This document shows positions 22,667-32,329 of a stretch of DNA of 64,000 bases, one piece after another. Made by a program: the position numbers and the translations under genes. Within the stretch, counting starts at the first letter, position 1. Each line of letters begins with the position of its first letter. A model generated the notes under the pieces. The model was given only the letters and a program-made list of their open reading frames with translations, was not told where the DNA came from and did no database searches. The stretch is from Athripsodes cinereus (Eukaryota; Arthropoda; Insecta; Trichoptera; Leptoceridae): the NCBI GenBank assembly GCA_947579605.1, contig OX388321.1, positions 10,877,427-10,941,426 on the forward strand, written 5' to 3'.

Positions 22667-23185
22667 TGTGGTGTTCTAGCTTTGGCGAATATCGCCAGGG
22701 TACCAAAATATCGCCAGCCATTTGAACCGTGTGAACAAAATGACAGTTAGTCTGAAACGATAAAAACCAGTAGAAACGATATCGTCTCGAGTTGACCACC
22801 CTCCAACTTTTTCTCTGGTTGAACGATTCGCGCATGCGTACATAGATGTGCGTGGCGTCCGTATATATGCTAAAAACTTTATAACCTATACATTTTATAA
22901 TGTTTCCCGCTTCGTGACAGCTGTTATCTTTATTGTAGGTTTGTGGTGTTTGTTTCCGTAATTAAAAGGCGCTTTATAACCTCTACTATAACATTTTCGA
23001 CTAAAAATAAACAGTTCGCGATCTCCATCTCAACGTCCGCCATTTTGAAAACAATGTCAAAATCAAAGCGCATCTGACAGATCGTTTCTTTATCGGTGGA
23101 CTGTGTGAACAGGTGTGACGATCAATGGGTGTCCGGCGAATTTTGTTTTTTCGCCTGGCGATATTCGCCAAATGTGAACACCCCA
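22667..23185. mobile_element. PIF/Harbinger-like MITE
   Basis: Ends TGTGGTGTTCTAGCTTTGGC and (reversed) TGGGGTGTTCACATTTGGC, both continuing GAATATCGCCAGG. TAA stands on each side (22664-22666 and 23186-23188), a 3-bp duplication of the kind PIF/Harbinger makes. At 519 bp it is GC-richer than its flanks and has no transposase. Small open frames here are not genes. Confidence 0.75.
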
Positions 23186-23283
23186 TAACATGGCAAAAAA
23201 GTCCTTAAGAAATTTTCTACGATGTGACACATTTTCTGTCAACAGCCCTTCTTTTATCTTCTCAACTAGTACCAACACATTAT

Positions 23284-23352
23284 TATTAATTGTGTCGGTG
23301 CACACTAGTAGAATTCCAACATAAGGTAAATTGAAACAAGTGTTGTCTTTTC
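23284..23352 (-). repeat. Foldback family, partial copy
   Basis: Reverse strand of the tail seen at 31281-31313: AATTGTGTCGGTGCACAC then GTAGAATTCC, followed by TTGAAACAAGTGTT, the outer end of the 31-kb palindrome arm. The palindrome itself is missing. Confidence 0.65.
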
Positions 23353-23359
23353 CGACTGT

Positions 23360-24265
23360 ACATATATGTAGGCTAATTAAAAGCCTTGATTAATTTATCA
23401 GACGGATAAAGTTGAATCAACAAACTTTGTTATTATACGCAAATTTATTAAAATACCTACATAATTTATTATACCTACCACGTTCATAATAATATTATCT
23501 GATATCGTACTAATTAGCAGCTACATACTGCTCGTTGTTACCGAACATTACCGCAGATATTTTGGGAATAAGTAATTGCGAAGTTTAATAATTATTTAAT
23601 AATTAGTCTGATAATCGAATCTGATAAATGAATTATCGAGAAAAGACTTGATTGATTTAAAATCATTTATGAAATGAATCACGAACATTTCCGCTTCCGT
23701 AACGGTTATACCAAGGTAGGTTCGTTTTTTTTTGTATTGAACGAATAAGTTATTACCTGATGTCAATTTGGCATAATTAATTAATTGGTAGGTAATTTTA
23801 TTCCTTAAAAAAATGAACAAGTATCACATTTCATGCAAATGGTGAAACTAGTCAAATTGTGCATGAAAACTCAGATCACCCTCTCCATGTAATCATTAAA
23901 TAAGATATTTAGAATGGGTGAACCAACGAGTGTTAAATGTCAAATAAGGGATAACCACATTCTCAAAAAAGGAATGTGTGGTTGTCATACCTACTTATAC
24001 TCAATAATGTCACAAATACTCTAACAGAATGCAATATACTTACGTTGTGAAGATATAGTAGAAAGGCAGTGAAAGTATTCGAATCTGGAATCTCGCGAGG
24101 GAAAGTCCGAGACTCTACTATTAGTATACCGACCACTTCTATGTTTTCATTTATTTTAGAAGAATTCAGTATGTAACACTTGGTATATATTTTCATAATT
24201 TAAAAGTACTTATGTTGGCAATGTTACCTATTTCGAGGACCCTAGGGCCTAGACCATTAAACATT
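23360..24265. other. No gene seen
   Basis: AT-rich. No splice-bounded open frame or repeat recognised. Confidence 0.5.
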
Positions 24266-24274
24266 GTATTTATC

Positions 24275-24470
24275 TTTTCCGTGGAGCACTTGGAAAAGAA
24301 TTGGCTCTTTTTCGTAAGTTTTCGAGTGTCCTGTAAAAGGCAGGTGTTCGAAAAAATTAACACAATTTACATCTTAACTCGGTAAATAAACATGAAAACT
24401 ATTTTCTCCATGCCAACAAAAAGTTAAAACATTCATTCATCGTTGAATTCAAGATGTGAAATATCTATAT
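24275..24470 (-). repeat. Repeat A copy
   Basis: GTTTTCGAGTGTCCTGTAAA, GGTGTTCGAAAAAAT, CTCCATGCCAACAAAAAG, then a shuffled GTTGAATTCAAGATGTGAAA. The order of the last two blocks suggests a rearranged or chimeric copy. Confidence 0.65.
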
Positions 24471-25186
24471 AATATGTTATTTTTGAACACCTGCTTTCTT
24501 CAACACAAAAAAGCTATGTAAATATGTATATGACAATCCATTTTCACCAATATGTAGGTAGTATTAGATATTTACTGATGGTAGACTTCTATGTTATTCA
24601 AGTCAAGTTATTGAATTAGTAAAGAGTGTATAAATGTACTTAGAGTCGGTAATTACTTAAATAGTTAATGAAGCTAGGAACAACCCACTAATATTACTTG
24701 CTAATCTTCACATTAATAAAAAAGTTTATTTTTCAATATATTTGCCTGTATGTTTATATGTCCTCTATAGATGTTTTAATTATGTAAGGCTTTATTCTGT
24801 AATATTCCAACTACTTTAAATAAAAACTGGATTGACATGTAAATCGCATACATTTTACGTAAAATCACTACAGAATATTAGCATCACAGTGTTGCCAGGT
24901 TTTTAAGTATGTTTTTCCCCACTTTTTTACCATTTATCAGAAAAGAGCTTATGTTAATAGTTGTTGAAGGCTTTAACGATATTTATTAAAGGATAATTTC
25001 TTTTTTAGGTGAACTGTAAACATTTCATACTCTTCCTTACTTTCCGACTTCTCTGTACAATATTCCTTCAAAAGCGGCCTTAGCAGAGAGGTCAAAACGC
25101 AAAAAGAAAAAAGGACACGGAACATACAAGATTAACCTGAAAGAACGATGGTACTGAATATCTTATCTACGATATACTGGCTACAC

Positions 25187-25276
25187 CACTTATGGGATAT
25201 GCCATGATGGTATAAATATAGAATGAAAGGTCAAAAGTTTATAGGCTACCCCACATGTGGGATATGCCATGATGAG
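25187..25276 (-). repeat. Two adjacent repeat A termini
   Basis: CTGGCTACACCACTTATGGG then ATATGCCATGATGG at 25187-25221, and AGGCTACCCCACATGTGGG then ATATGCCATGATG at 25242-25275. Only the terminal ~35 bp is present each time, in direct orientation. Confidence 0.75.
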
Positions 25277-25279
25277 AAA

Positions 25280-26380
25280 TGTTATCCACAGGTATTTTTG
25301 TTATCAAATGTGCTGTTTATTCGAAAGAGAACCAAATTATAAGCTATATATGTAATTAATATACAAATATAGACCTAACATCATTACTTATTTACTATTA
25401 CTAGTAACGTTATAACTAGCTTATAATCAAGTTATTCATAGAGTTTCGGAAAGTTATCACTAAAATTGATTAAGACAGTGATTGGACGTTAAGATGTGAA
25501 GAGTATATTAATATTTGCTTTAGGAGTAAATTTGTTAAAATTCAATATTCCGTCGATTTGGCATAGATCAAATTATCCCAATTTTAATGAGAATTCAGGA
25601 AATTACAAACATCCTTAACAAATATTTGAAATTATTTCCCAATGAAAATATGATTATAATTAATTTAGCTAATATAAATAACTTACTTCATTTACATAAT
25701 GTAAAGAAATTAGATTAGCTATCGTAGTGAATTATCGTATATATTTACTTATTCACTTTTTACTGTACATTAATTACGGCACATACAATTTTATAGAGAA
25801 ATGCATTCAAATTAAATACAACAAATTTACGAGTTTGAAATAAATATTATGGGAAAGAGTTGATTGTTGTGTGTATCGATTTTTTTTTCAACTCTGTTAT
25901 TCCAAGAAGAACATTTAAAAGTGAATGAATGATGTTGAATTATTGAAAATTTATTGTAAATTATCCTATACGTGTTTAATGAATGTTTTATTATATTAAA
26001 TTCACAACATAGGTATATAAGTACCTACCTACAATTAGAGTAGTTCTAAATAATGTCTTTAATAACATTCAAACAATAATTACCTACTATGATGGAATCA
26101 GAACAATGTTTATGGTTACTTTTGGTAACCATCTCAATGCTCAAGTTATGTAGATGTTTACAATTGTATTCTCAAAAATTGCACAATTAATTACGGCTTA
26201 CTAATCATCTATATGTTGAAGGACTCACCGACCACCCTGATAGAGCAGAAGTCTGGGAATTTCCATTTGTGCCTGGCCACATATAGTTTGAGAAAAGAGC
26301 TTATTATGATAGATGACTTGATTTTAAACAATATTATATACATTCGAGTGAGATACAATCGATATACAGCGGGCTAGTTT
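25280..26380. other. No gene seen
   Basis: AT-rich. A GC-richer strip at about 26225-26285 (GGACTCACCGACCACCCTG) is unassigned. Confidence 0.5.
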
Positions 26381-26439
26381 ATCGCAAAGGCGACATTTAT
26401 CTCTTCCAATTAACCCAAAATTTAGATAATTTAGTTTTT

Positions 26440-26880
26440 GGCGCTGTTTCACAGTATTAACTTATACCGTCTCAAAGACACCTGTAAAAAGTGCAGTCTT
26501 TACTTTGCTATTAAAGGTGGTTATCGTTAATGTTTCTCAGTACAGCAGATAGGCTGTTCCATAAGACAATCCGCAATCCCAAAAGGCCTTAAATAGTAAC
26601 ATTTATCGGCTCTGTTATTACTGGATACCCAAAATGATACTCAAAAATCGCTTTGTCTGAACAATCGTTTCATCTTCTTTGCAATAATGGACCGAAAAAC
26701 ATACTGAAAAATTGATACATTATTCAACGTATTATGCCAAAAAATACACTAAAACATCCACATTTATCTAGTTTTACGTAGTACCTATCAAACATCAAAT
26801 ATATCGGTCTCTTTGTTAGCCATAGAATGCGCCAAAAACAATTTATTTATTATACGATAAATAGCGCAAGCCTTTACATA
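26440..26880 (-). pseudogene. CR1/Jockey-type retrotransposon, C-terminal relic
   Basis: On the minus strand a WNSLSAVLRNINDN block is followed, after a frameshift, by FNSKVKTALFTGVFETV and a stop. This is the WNSLP...F...K..L signature at the C-terminus of CR1/Jockey-group reverse transcriptases. The 3' untranslated part runs to AAAGGCTTGCGCTATTTATC and an AATAAATAAATTG tail at 26845-26880, similar in layout to 61.28 kb. The catalytic reverse transcriptase is missing. Confidence 0.65.
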
Positions 26881-27496
26881 ATAGAGCAATGAAGTTAGCT
26901 ACAGTCGTGAATTAAAAAATACAAATAAAATATAATTCAATCTATAAATAATAATGAATAACAATCAAAAATAACAAAAACATTGTTCGGCTAGTATAAC
27001 TGAACGTAGTTATGCAGAAAGCAGACAGCCCACAAAAAGTATAATTTAAATATGGCCGTCTTTGCATATAGACATTATATTATATTGAATGAACTGATTT
27101 TTTTCAACATATTTTTTATGAAATGTTTATATGAAAGGCCCCTGGCTGGTTTTTGTAGACTGTAGTATTAGACATTTTAAATCTCGTAAGATAAAAAAAC
27201 TCAAATATACGTAATTGTACCCATGGAATGTGCAAAGGTATTTATATCAACAGTATAATATTGCAACAATGATAACAATGGTCATTGCATAGATTTTTAT
27301 TTATAATGCCTAGATGGAGCACTCGTATGTTTTTTCATTGCAATAAAGTGAGGCACCATTTTTCGGCACTTTTGACAGAACGGTTGGCGAAAAGAAGTGT
27401 GATAAATCGCTAAAAAAGTCGACAAGAACTTCAAAAAATGTCCAATTACGTTTATTTAAATGTAAAAATGATATATTTTCATAAAAATGTGAGATA

Positions 27497-28654
27497 TCTA
27501 ATATATAAAAGGAACACGTGTGTGTTACACCATTATAACTCAAGAATGGCTGTGTACCGATTTGAATGATCTCTGATTTGTTGGATTCTTCTCCTCCGGG
27601 AATTGCCGATAGGCTATTAAAATATCTAACAAATTCACGGGAAGAAAAAATATGAAGAAAATTATTTACGCCATACATTTTTAATTTCGAAAATAAAAAC
27701 AATATGGAGAATTATGGCGCTGCTGGCGCTCCTATGTCGCCTGTTGGATTGTGCAAAAATAATCCTTATGTTCTGCTATATTTAGAATCGAATTACTATA
27801 ATCAATATGAACGAAATATGTACTAATGTTTGTTTACAATAATTATTCTACTAATATTTATGTGTCAATAGATGTCACATAAATGTGGACGTGCATAGAT
27901 TATATTTCAAATTGTATTTTATAATGCAGATGGAAAATAATCATTAAACCAATTGTGCTATTAAAGATGAAAATAAGAATGTTTTCATGTGTAGTGAAAT
28001 TTGCAGATTGACAGTCGTACTACCAAAGTGTGGTAATATAATAAATAATAAAAAAATCTGAGTTTACATAGTATAATTGTTCAACATAAATGAATTTTAT
28101 TTTTTTACACTATACCAGTGATTCCCAAGGTGGTCCAGGTGGACCCCCAGGGGTCCACGGAGACTCGATGGGGGTCTACGTTGGCGTGACTAAAAAATGG
28201 TGATGGTTCACGAGTCGTAAGCGGAGATCCACGAATCCATAGTTAAAATATCGGATATTCGGTAAAAGTACCAGATACTTAATGATTCGAGTAAATATTC
28301 TTCTTTAAGAAAACCGAGGAGTTTTTTTTAAATATTTTAAATTCCTATAACATTTTGAAAATTCGACGATGGGAGGGGGATAGAAATTTAAACACGTTAT
28401 ATTTTTAAAGTATCCGGTATTGACATGAACAATAGTCGGTACAAATACCCGTTACATTGGGGGGGGGGTAGAAATGCAGGGGGTCCATCGGAACCAGCAA
28501 AATTTTGAAAGTGGTCTATGGAAAAAAAAAAAAGTTTGAGAACCTCTGCACTATACGATGACACACTTGGACAATTACGGGAGTTTGTAAAGAGATTAAA
28601 ATTATTTATCATTCATTGATTCTTCGGCGGTATGAAGTTCGCTGGGTCAGCTAG
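27497..28654 (+). mobile_element. Non-autonomous Helitron
   Basis: Begins TCTAATATATAAAAGGAACA after an A and ends GCTGGGTCAGCTAG before a T. This is the TC...CTRR layout of Helitrons, inserted between A and T with no target duplication. The same 14-bp start and a near-identical end (GGGTCATCTAG) mark a second copy at 30160-30491. It holds no Rep/helicase. About 720 bp remain after removing the nested hAT MITE. Confidence 0.75.
28116..28548. mobile_element. hAT-type MITE
   Basis: 433 bp. Ends CAGTGATTCCCAAGGTGG and (reversed) CAGAGGTTCTCAAACTTTT, the typical hAT CAG(N)GGTTCTCAA terminus. A perfect 8-bp duplication, CACTATAC, flanks it at 28108-28115 and 28549-28556. The interior has GGACCCCCAGGGGTCC-like strings and a run of nine G. 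No transposase. Confidence 0.93.
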
Positions 28655-28835
28655 TATTCCATAAAATGTAGGAAACACCATACGCTTTCGCCAACCGTCC
28701 TGTCAAAAATTCATAGATTTTTTGCCTCACTTTTGTAAACGAGTCAGGGTTCTAGGTTTTGTATGGAATTCTGTGGGTCATTGGCAGCTAGAATGAGGTT
28801 GTGTATAATAATTTATATATAGTCTGTTATTACCT

Positions 28836-29178
28836 GACGGCCGGTGTGCCGCGGAGGTAACGCTCTTGTCTTAGAGACACGAGGTGCTGGGTTCAATTCC
28901 CGACTAAGGCAAAATGAAGAATGACCTTTTTCGAACTGTCCTGGGTCTGGGTGTTACAGGTACATGTATATGTGTTTAGTACATTGCATAATATTATGTG
29001 TATCGTCGTGTAAGTACCCATAATACAAGATTCATATCCTAATTTGGGACTAGCTAGATCTGTGTGAATATTGACAATTAATTTCACGTCATGTTGTAGC
29101 CTCGAGTCTCTGATGTCTTATTATTCTCTCGTAATAATACTTATTATGATGTGAAAATCAATAAATAAATAAAATAAT
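28836..29178 (+). mobile_element. tRNA-derived SINE
   Basis: The head carries an A box (GTGTGCCGCGGAGG, 28844-28857) and a B box (GGGTTCAATTCC, 28889-28900) spaced as in a tRNA, as for RNA polymerase III promoters. The body (CTGTCCTGGGTCTGGGTGTT, TACCCATAATACAAGA) resembles 3' parts of lepidopteran non-LTR elements as I remember them. The tail is AATCAATAAATAAATAAA. Short open frames across it are not genes. Confidence 0.8.
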
Positions 29179-29179
29179 A

Positions 29180-29635
29180 AATTATGTTGAAGAAGAAAAT
29201 CATTTCCGTTTTATTCAATGTGAATTTTTATGATATAATATAGAATTATAAAATATTTATACAGTGGACCATAATAACATATTGCAATTTTCTTCTGAAT
29301 GAGACACATATTTTGTACCTATTTGAAATATAATATCACAATTTATATAAAATAGGTCATATCCTGAAAATATAATAATACGATACGTCATATAAAATAT
29401 GAAATGTAAACAAACAAAATTCATAAACAAGGTGAAAAAGTTGTCATGTGTCATCTTGTCAAAGATGTCGTAAGAAAAGATTAATCTTAAGATGAAAAGA
29501 TATTACGAAAAAATGTTTGTTTTAATGTCTACTTACCTATCTAAGTTACAATCTCACAGACACGTGCTTATAAAATACTATGTGTTTTTCTAACTTATGA
29601 TTTTCATAAACCACTCTGTATATATAAAATTGGTA
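29180..29635. other. No gene seen
   Basis: AT-rich with no recognised feature. Confidence 0.5.
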
Positions 29636-29639
29636 TTTT

Positions 29640-29850
29640 TGATATGAATCATCTGAGATTCCTCTCTTCTTCAGCCCGTGTCTATTCATTGCCTGTAAGC
29701 TCGCGAGCCAATTGTTTTTATCTTCCACCGATGTCTTCAATGTATGTAGAATCCGTTATTCTCTTTACATCATCAATCCATCTTGTTGTATGTCCCTCCA
29801 CACTCTTCTTCGTTATTGGTCTCCAATCTACTATTTTATGGTTCCATATT
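29640..29850 (-). pseudogene. RTE-type retrotransposon, C-terminal relic
   Basis: The minus strand reads (with stops and drift) DWRPITKKSVEGHTTRWIDD, then about 40 residues with GGR*KQLARELTG. This matches the end of RTE polyproteins, where a WRP...KRSVGRP..RW.DD block precedes a Trp-rich tail. It is more decayed than the copies at 31.4 and 46 kb. Confidence 0.6.
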
Positions 29851-30159
29851 TAAATTTATCTGTGGTCTTACCTGAAGGAGTACTTGGAATAGTTGGAAAT
29901 GAATTATTATTAAAGTGTGCATTAACCTGAAGACGGGTGCGAAGTTCAACTTGTAATCGTTTTGTGAAGTATTGAAGAGAGACTCACCTCACACACGGAT
30001 ATTTCATGAGACGTAAATTTCTATTTATACGCACATTCAAAACAAAATTGTTCACACAAATAGGCCATTGGGCAGGTCTGAAAAGCTAGTCGACTAAAAA
30101 CAGTTTTGAGAAGCAGGGATGTAGTATTTTATGCTAGATTCGTAATTTTAAAAACGTAA

Positions 30160-30491
30160 TCTAATATATAAAATTTTCGTGTCACGGTGTTTGTTATCAT
30201 ACTCCTCCGAAACGGCTTGACCGATTATGATGAAATTTTGTATGCTTATCGGTTGTCTTGAGAATTGGCCAACATCTATTTTTCATACTCTTATAAGATT
30301 TTATTTTTTAGTTTTAGAACAAATTTTTTTTTATGGTGAGGCAATAAAAAGTACATACAGCCCTTAATTTTCACCCTTCTATCACCAACCCCTATTTTTT
30401 AATAGCGATATTAGTACATGGCAAATGTACCTATATGGCATAATGTAGGTATATTTGTATATGGCAAAACAACCTTTGCCGGGTCATCTAG
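30160..30491 (+). mobile_element. Short non-autonomous Helitron
   Basis: 332 bp from TCTAATATATAAAATTTTCG to CCGGGTCATCTAG, with A on the left and T on the right. The head continues GTCACGGTGTTTGTTATC, CTCCGAAACGGCTTGACCG, a head I associate with lepidopteran Helitrons. A small ACC...GGGT hairpin lies just before CTAG. No coding capacity. Confidence 0.8.
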
Positions 30492-30494
30492 TAG

Positions 30495-31100
30495 ATGTAT
30501 AAATTTTTAAGCTATCAAACTATCCAGCCAACTTTAATTGATTTATTAAAACATGGAAACTTCACCAAAAAATTTTTTTAAGTGAGTTATTATTTCACAC
30601 AATCGTGGTATTCATGAGTAAAAATGAAGAATATATTTCAAATTATTATTTTATTAACTTAATTACTATCCTGAAACACAGATTACGCATTTTCCACGAA
30701 TTGAGGTAATACCTTAAACAAGTGTGTATTGTTAAACTGAATAATCGCTTACTCGTGAATTATTCTTGTTCGTTGTAGATGTACAGGTAGGTATCAAAAA
30801 GTTTACCGTGTGTATTGGGATTATTAATTATCCAACCACAAAACAATATAATTATAATATCTTATATCATCGTGTAAGTACTAGTGTTATCATAATACTA
30901 CGTATTATGCAAGCGTTTAAAATGTTTTCATAAGACAATAACAACAAACAGAATACCTTATAATACACAACTTATCAACGTGTGTAATATCAAAATAATA
31001 CATATTGAGTATGGATTAAGCCAGATTATTATATAATTATTCTCTATTATTATATTATTATTACAGATTATTATAGATTATTATATTACAGATTATTATA
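30495..31100. other. No gene seen; ATT-rich stretch
   Basis: AT-rich. 31028-31100 is a low-complexity GATTATTATATTA run leading into the palindrome. Confidence 0.5.
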
Positions 31101-31101
31101 T

Positions 31102-31313
31102 TAATGCAATTTGAAACAAGTGTTCCTTTCTACTATTGTTTGTTAATTCGCAGAGAGACGTCTTTCGACTTATAAGGTCATTATCAATCCTTATAAGTAC
31201 CTTATAAGTCGAAAGACGTCTCTCTGCGAATTAACAAACAATAGTAGAAAGGAACACTTGTTTCAAATTGCATTATTATGGAATTCTACTACGTGTGCAC
31301 TGACACAATTAAT
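31102..31313 (+). mobile_element. Foldback element with 77-bp perfect arms
   Basis: 31102-31178 and 31199-31275 are exact reverse complements around a 20-base loop (TAATGCAATTTGAAACAAG at the outer end, GACTTATAAGGT at the inner). A fixed tail follows: GAATTCTACTACGTGTGCAC then TGACACAATTAAT (31281-31313). The same tail occurs at 46914-46949 and, reversed, at 23284-23313, so tail and hairpin belong to one family. The perfect pairing suggests a recent origin. No protein is encoded. Confidence 0.8.
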
Positions 31314-31351
31314 AGATTATTATATTATTATTCTCTAAACTGAAATATATA

Positions 31352-31825
31352 TTTAAAAATAATGAAGTCCCCATAAGTCTTAAGAGAAAGCTATATGATT
31401 CGTGTGTCCTGCCGGTGATTACATATGGGCTAAAGTCTATGACGCTAACACTTGCAAATAAACGGAAACTGAGGTGTGTACAGCGTGCCATGGAGAGACA
31501 AATGCTAGGCATTAGCTTGAGAGACAAAATAAGGAACGAAACGATCCGACAAAAGACAAAAGTAGTCGACATTGTAGATAAAGTCTCCAAGCTGAAATGG
31601 CAATGGGCTGGTCATGTGGCAAGGCGAGAGGATGGCAGGTGGACTTCCAGAATCCTTGAATGGAGGCCGTGGGAGGACAAAAGAAGTGTTGGAAGACCCC
31701 AAAAAAGATGGGTCGACGATATTGTCCAAGTGTTGGGGAAACAGTGGTGTCGAGTTGCTCGAGATCGAAAAGTGTGGAAAAGTTTTGAAGAGGCCTATAT
31801 TCAGCAGTGGAGAGAAGAAGGCTAG
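31352..31825 (+). pseudogene. RTE-type retrotransposon, C-terminal fragment (open frame)
   Basis: The frame is open from about 31352 through NEVPISLKRKLYDSCVLPV, VITYGLKSMTL, the KLKWQWAGHVARREDG block (about 31585-31640), LEWRPWEDKRSVGRPQKRW and DD, to EEAYIQQWREEG and a stop at 31825. This is the C-terminal domain that follows reverse transcriptase in lepidopteran RTE elements. There is no endonuclease or catalytic Asp-Asp, so it cannot move on its own. The uninterrupted frame marks it as fairly young. The 3' end has the AGGCCTATATTCAGCAGTGG motif, then AAGTAAGTA. Confidence 0.85.
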
Positions 31826-31956
31826 CAGTAAGTAAGTATTATAATTATAATGCCAGATAATTATATACCTATTAGATTTGTTCAATAATTATCGTAATAT
31901 GAGACTTTAAATTTATTGATGACGTGAAGAATTATCAAACATTTCTAGGTACCTTA

Positions 31957-32240
31957 CTATAGGTACATCTTCTTACCCTTGTCATAATTATTTGAGTCGG
32001 GGATTATTTGCGCCCAGGTAACTCTTTCAAAGAACCATTTCCATTGCTTCGCTTTCAGTACTTCTGGCCACTCCAAACGAAGTCTATCAAAACAAAATTT
32101 GTTACTTGAAAACCTTTGACCACAAATTCTTATAGACCTTGAACAAACTTTGTAGGCCTTTAATATCCAACAGAGGACCTTCAAGGTTTCCAAACATTAT
32201 ACATCTTACATCCAGTTGTTTCTGCAGGCATTTAAATTCT
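31957..32240 (-). pseudogene. Unidentified coding relic, paired with 37.4-37.6 kb
   Basis: The minus strand has a 78-codon frame: RFSSNKFCFDRLRLEWPEVL, then KAKQWKWFFERVTWAQ. The plus-strand sequence CCATTGCT...TTTCA...ACTTCTGGCCACT...AAATTTGTT...TTGA is shared with 37.43-37.61 kb, where the frame is broken. Homologous but diverged copies suggest a mobile-element gene of unknown family rather than a host gene. Confidence 0.45.
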
Positions 32241-32329
32241 CCAAATCTCAGTTGAAGTCACCCAAAAGTTTGTATTCTGTATACAGATTGATTTTTATCA
32301 AGTGATATTTTTTTGTTATAATACCAATT

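Larger units (their letters stand above)
27309..28756. mobile_element. Outer inverted-repeat element hosting a Helitron
   Basis: Left CCTAGA...CACTCGTATG...AAAGTGAGGC...TTTTGACAGAACGGTTGGCGAAA. Right, reversed, CCTAGAACCCTGACTCG...AAAGTGAGGC...TTTTGACAGGACGGTTGGCGAAA. The arms span about 95 bp with indels. The Helitron at 27497-28654 separates them, so the original inverted-repeat element was only ~290 bp. Class not determined. Confidence 0.6.

Noticed and set aside
28889..28900. A true tRNA gene
   Set aside because: B box and A box are present but there is no complete cloverleaf or acceptor stem, and the sequence continues into a SINE body and AATAAATA tail.
30160..30491. CRISPR-like or satellite structure around Helitron ends
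   Set aside because: Only two copies with TC/CTAG ends and no spacer-repeat periodicity.
31505..31885. Reverse-strand 126-codon frame
   Set aside because: Antisense to the RTE C-terminal fragment at 31352-31825.
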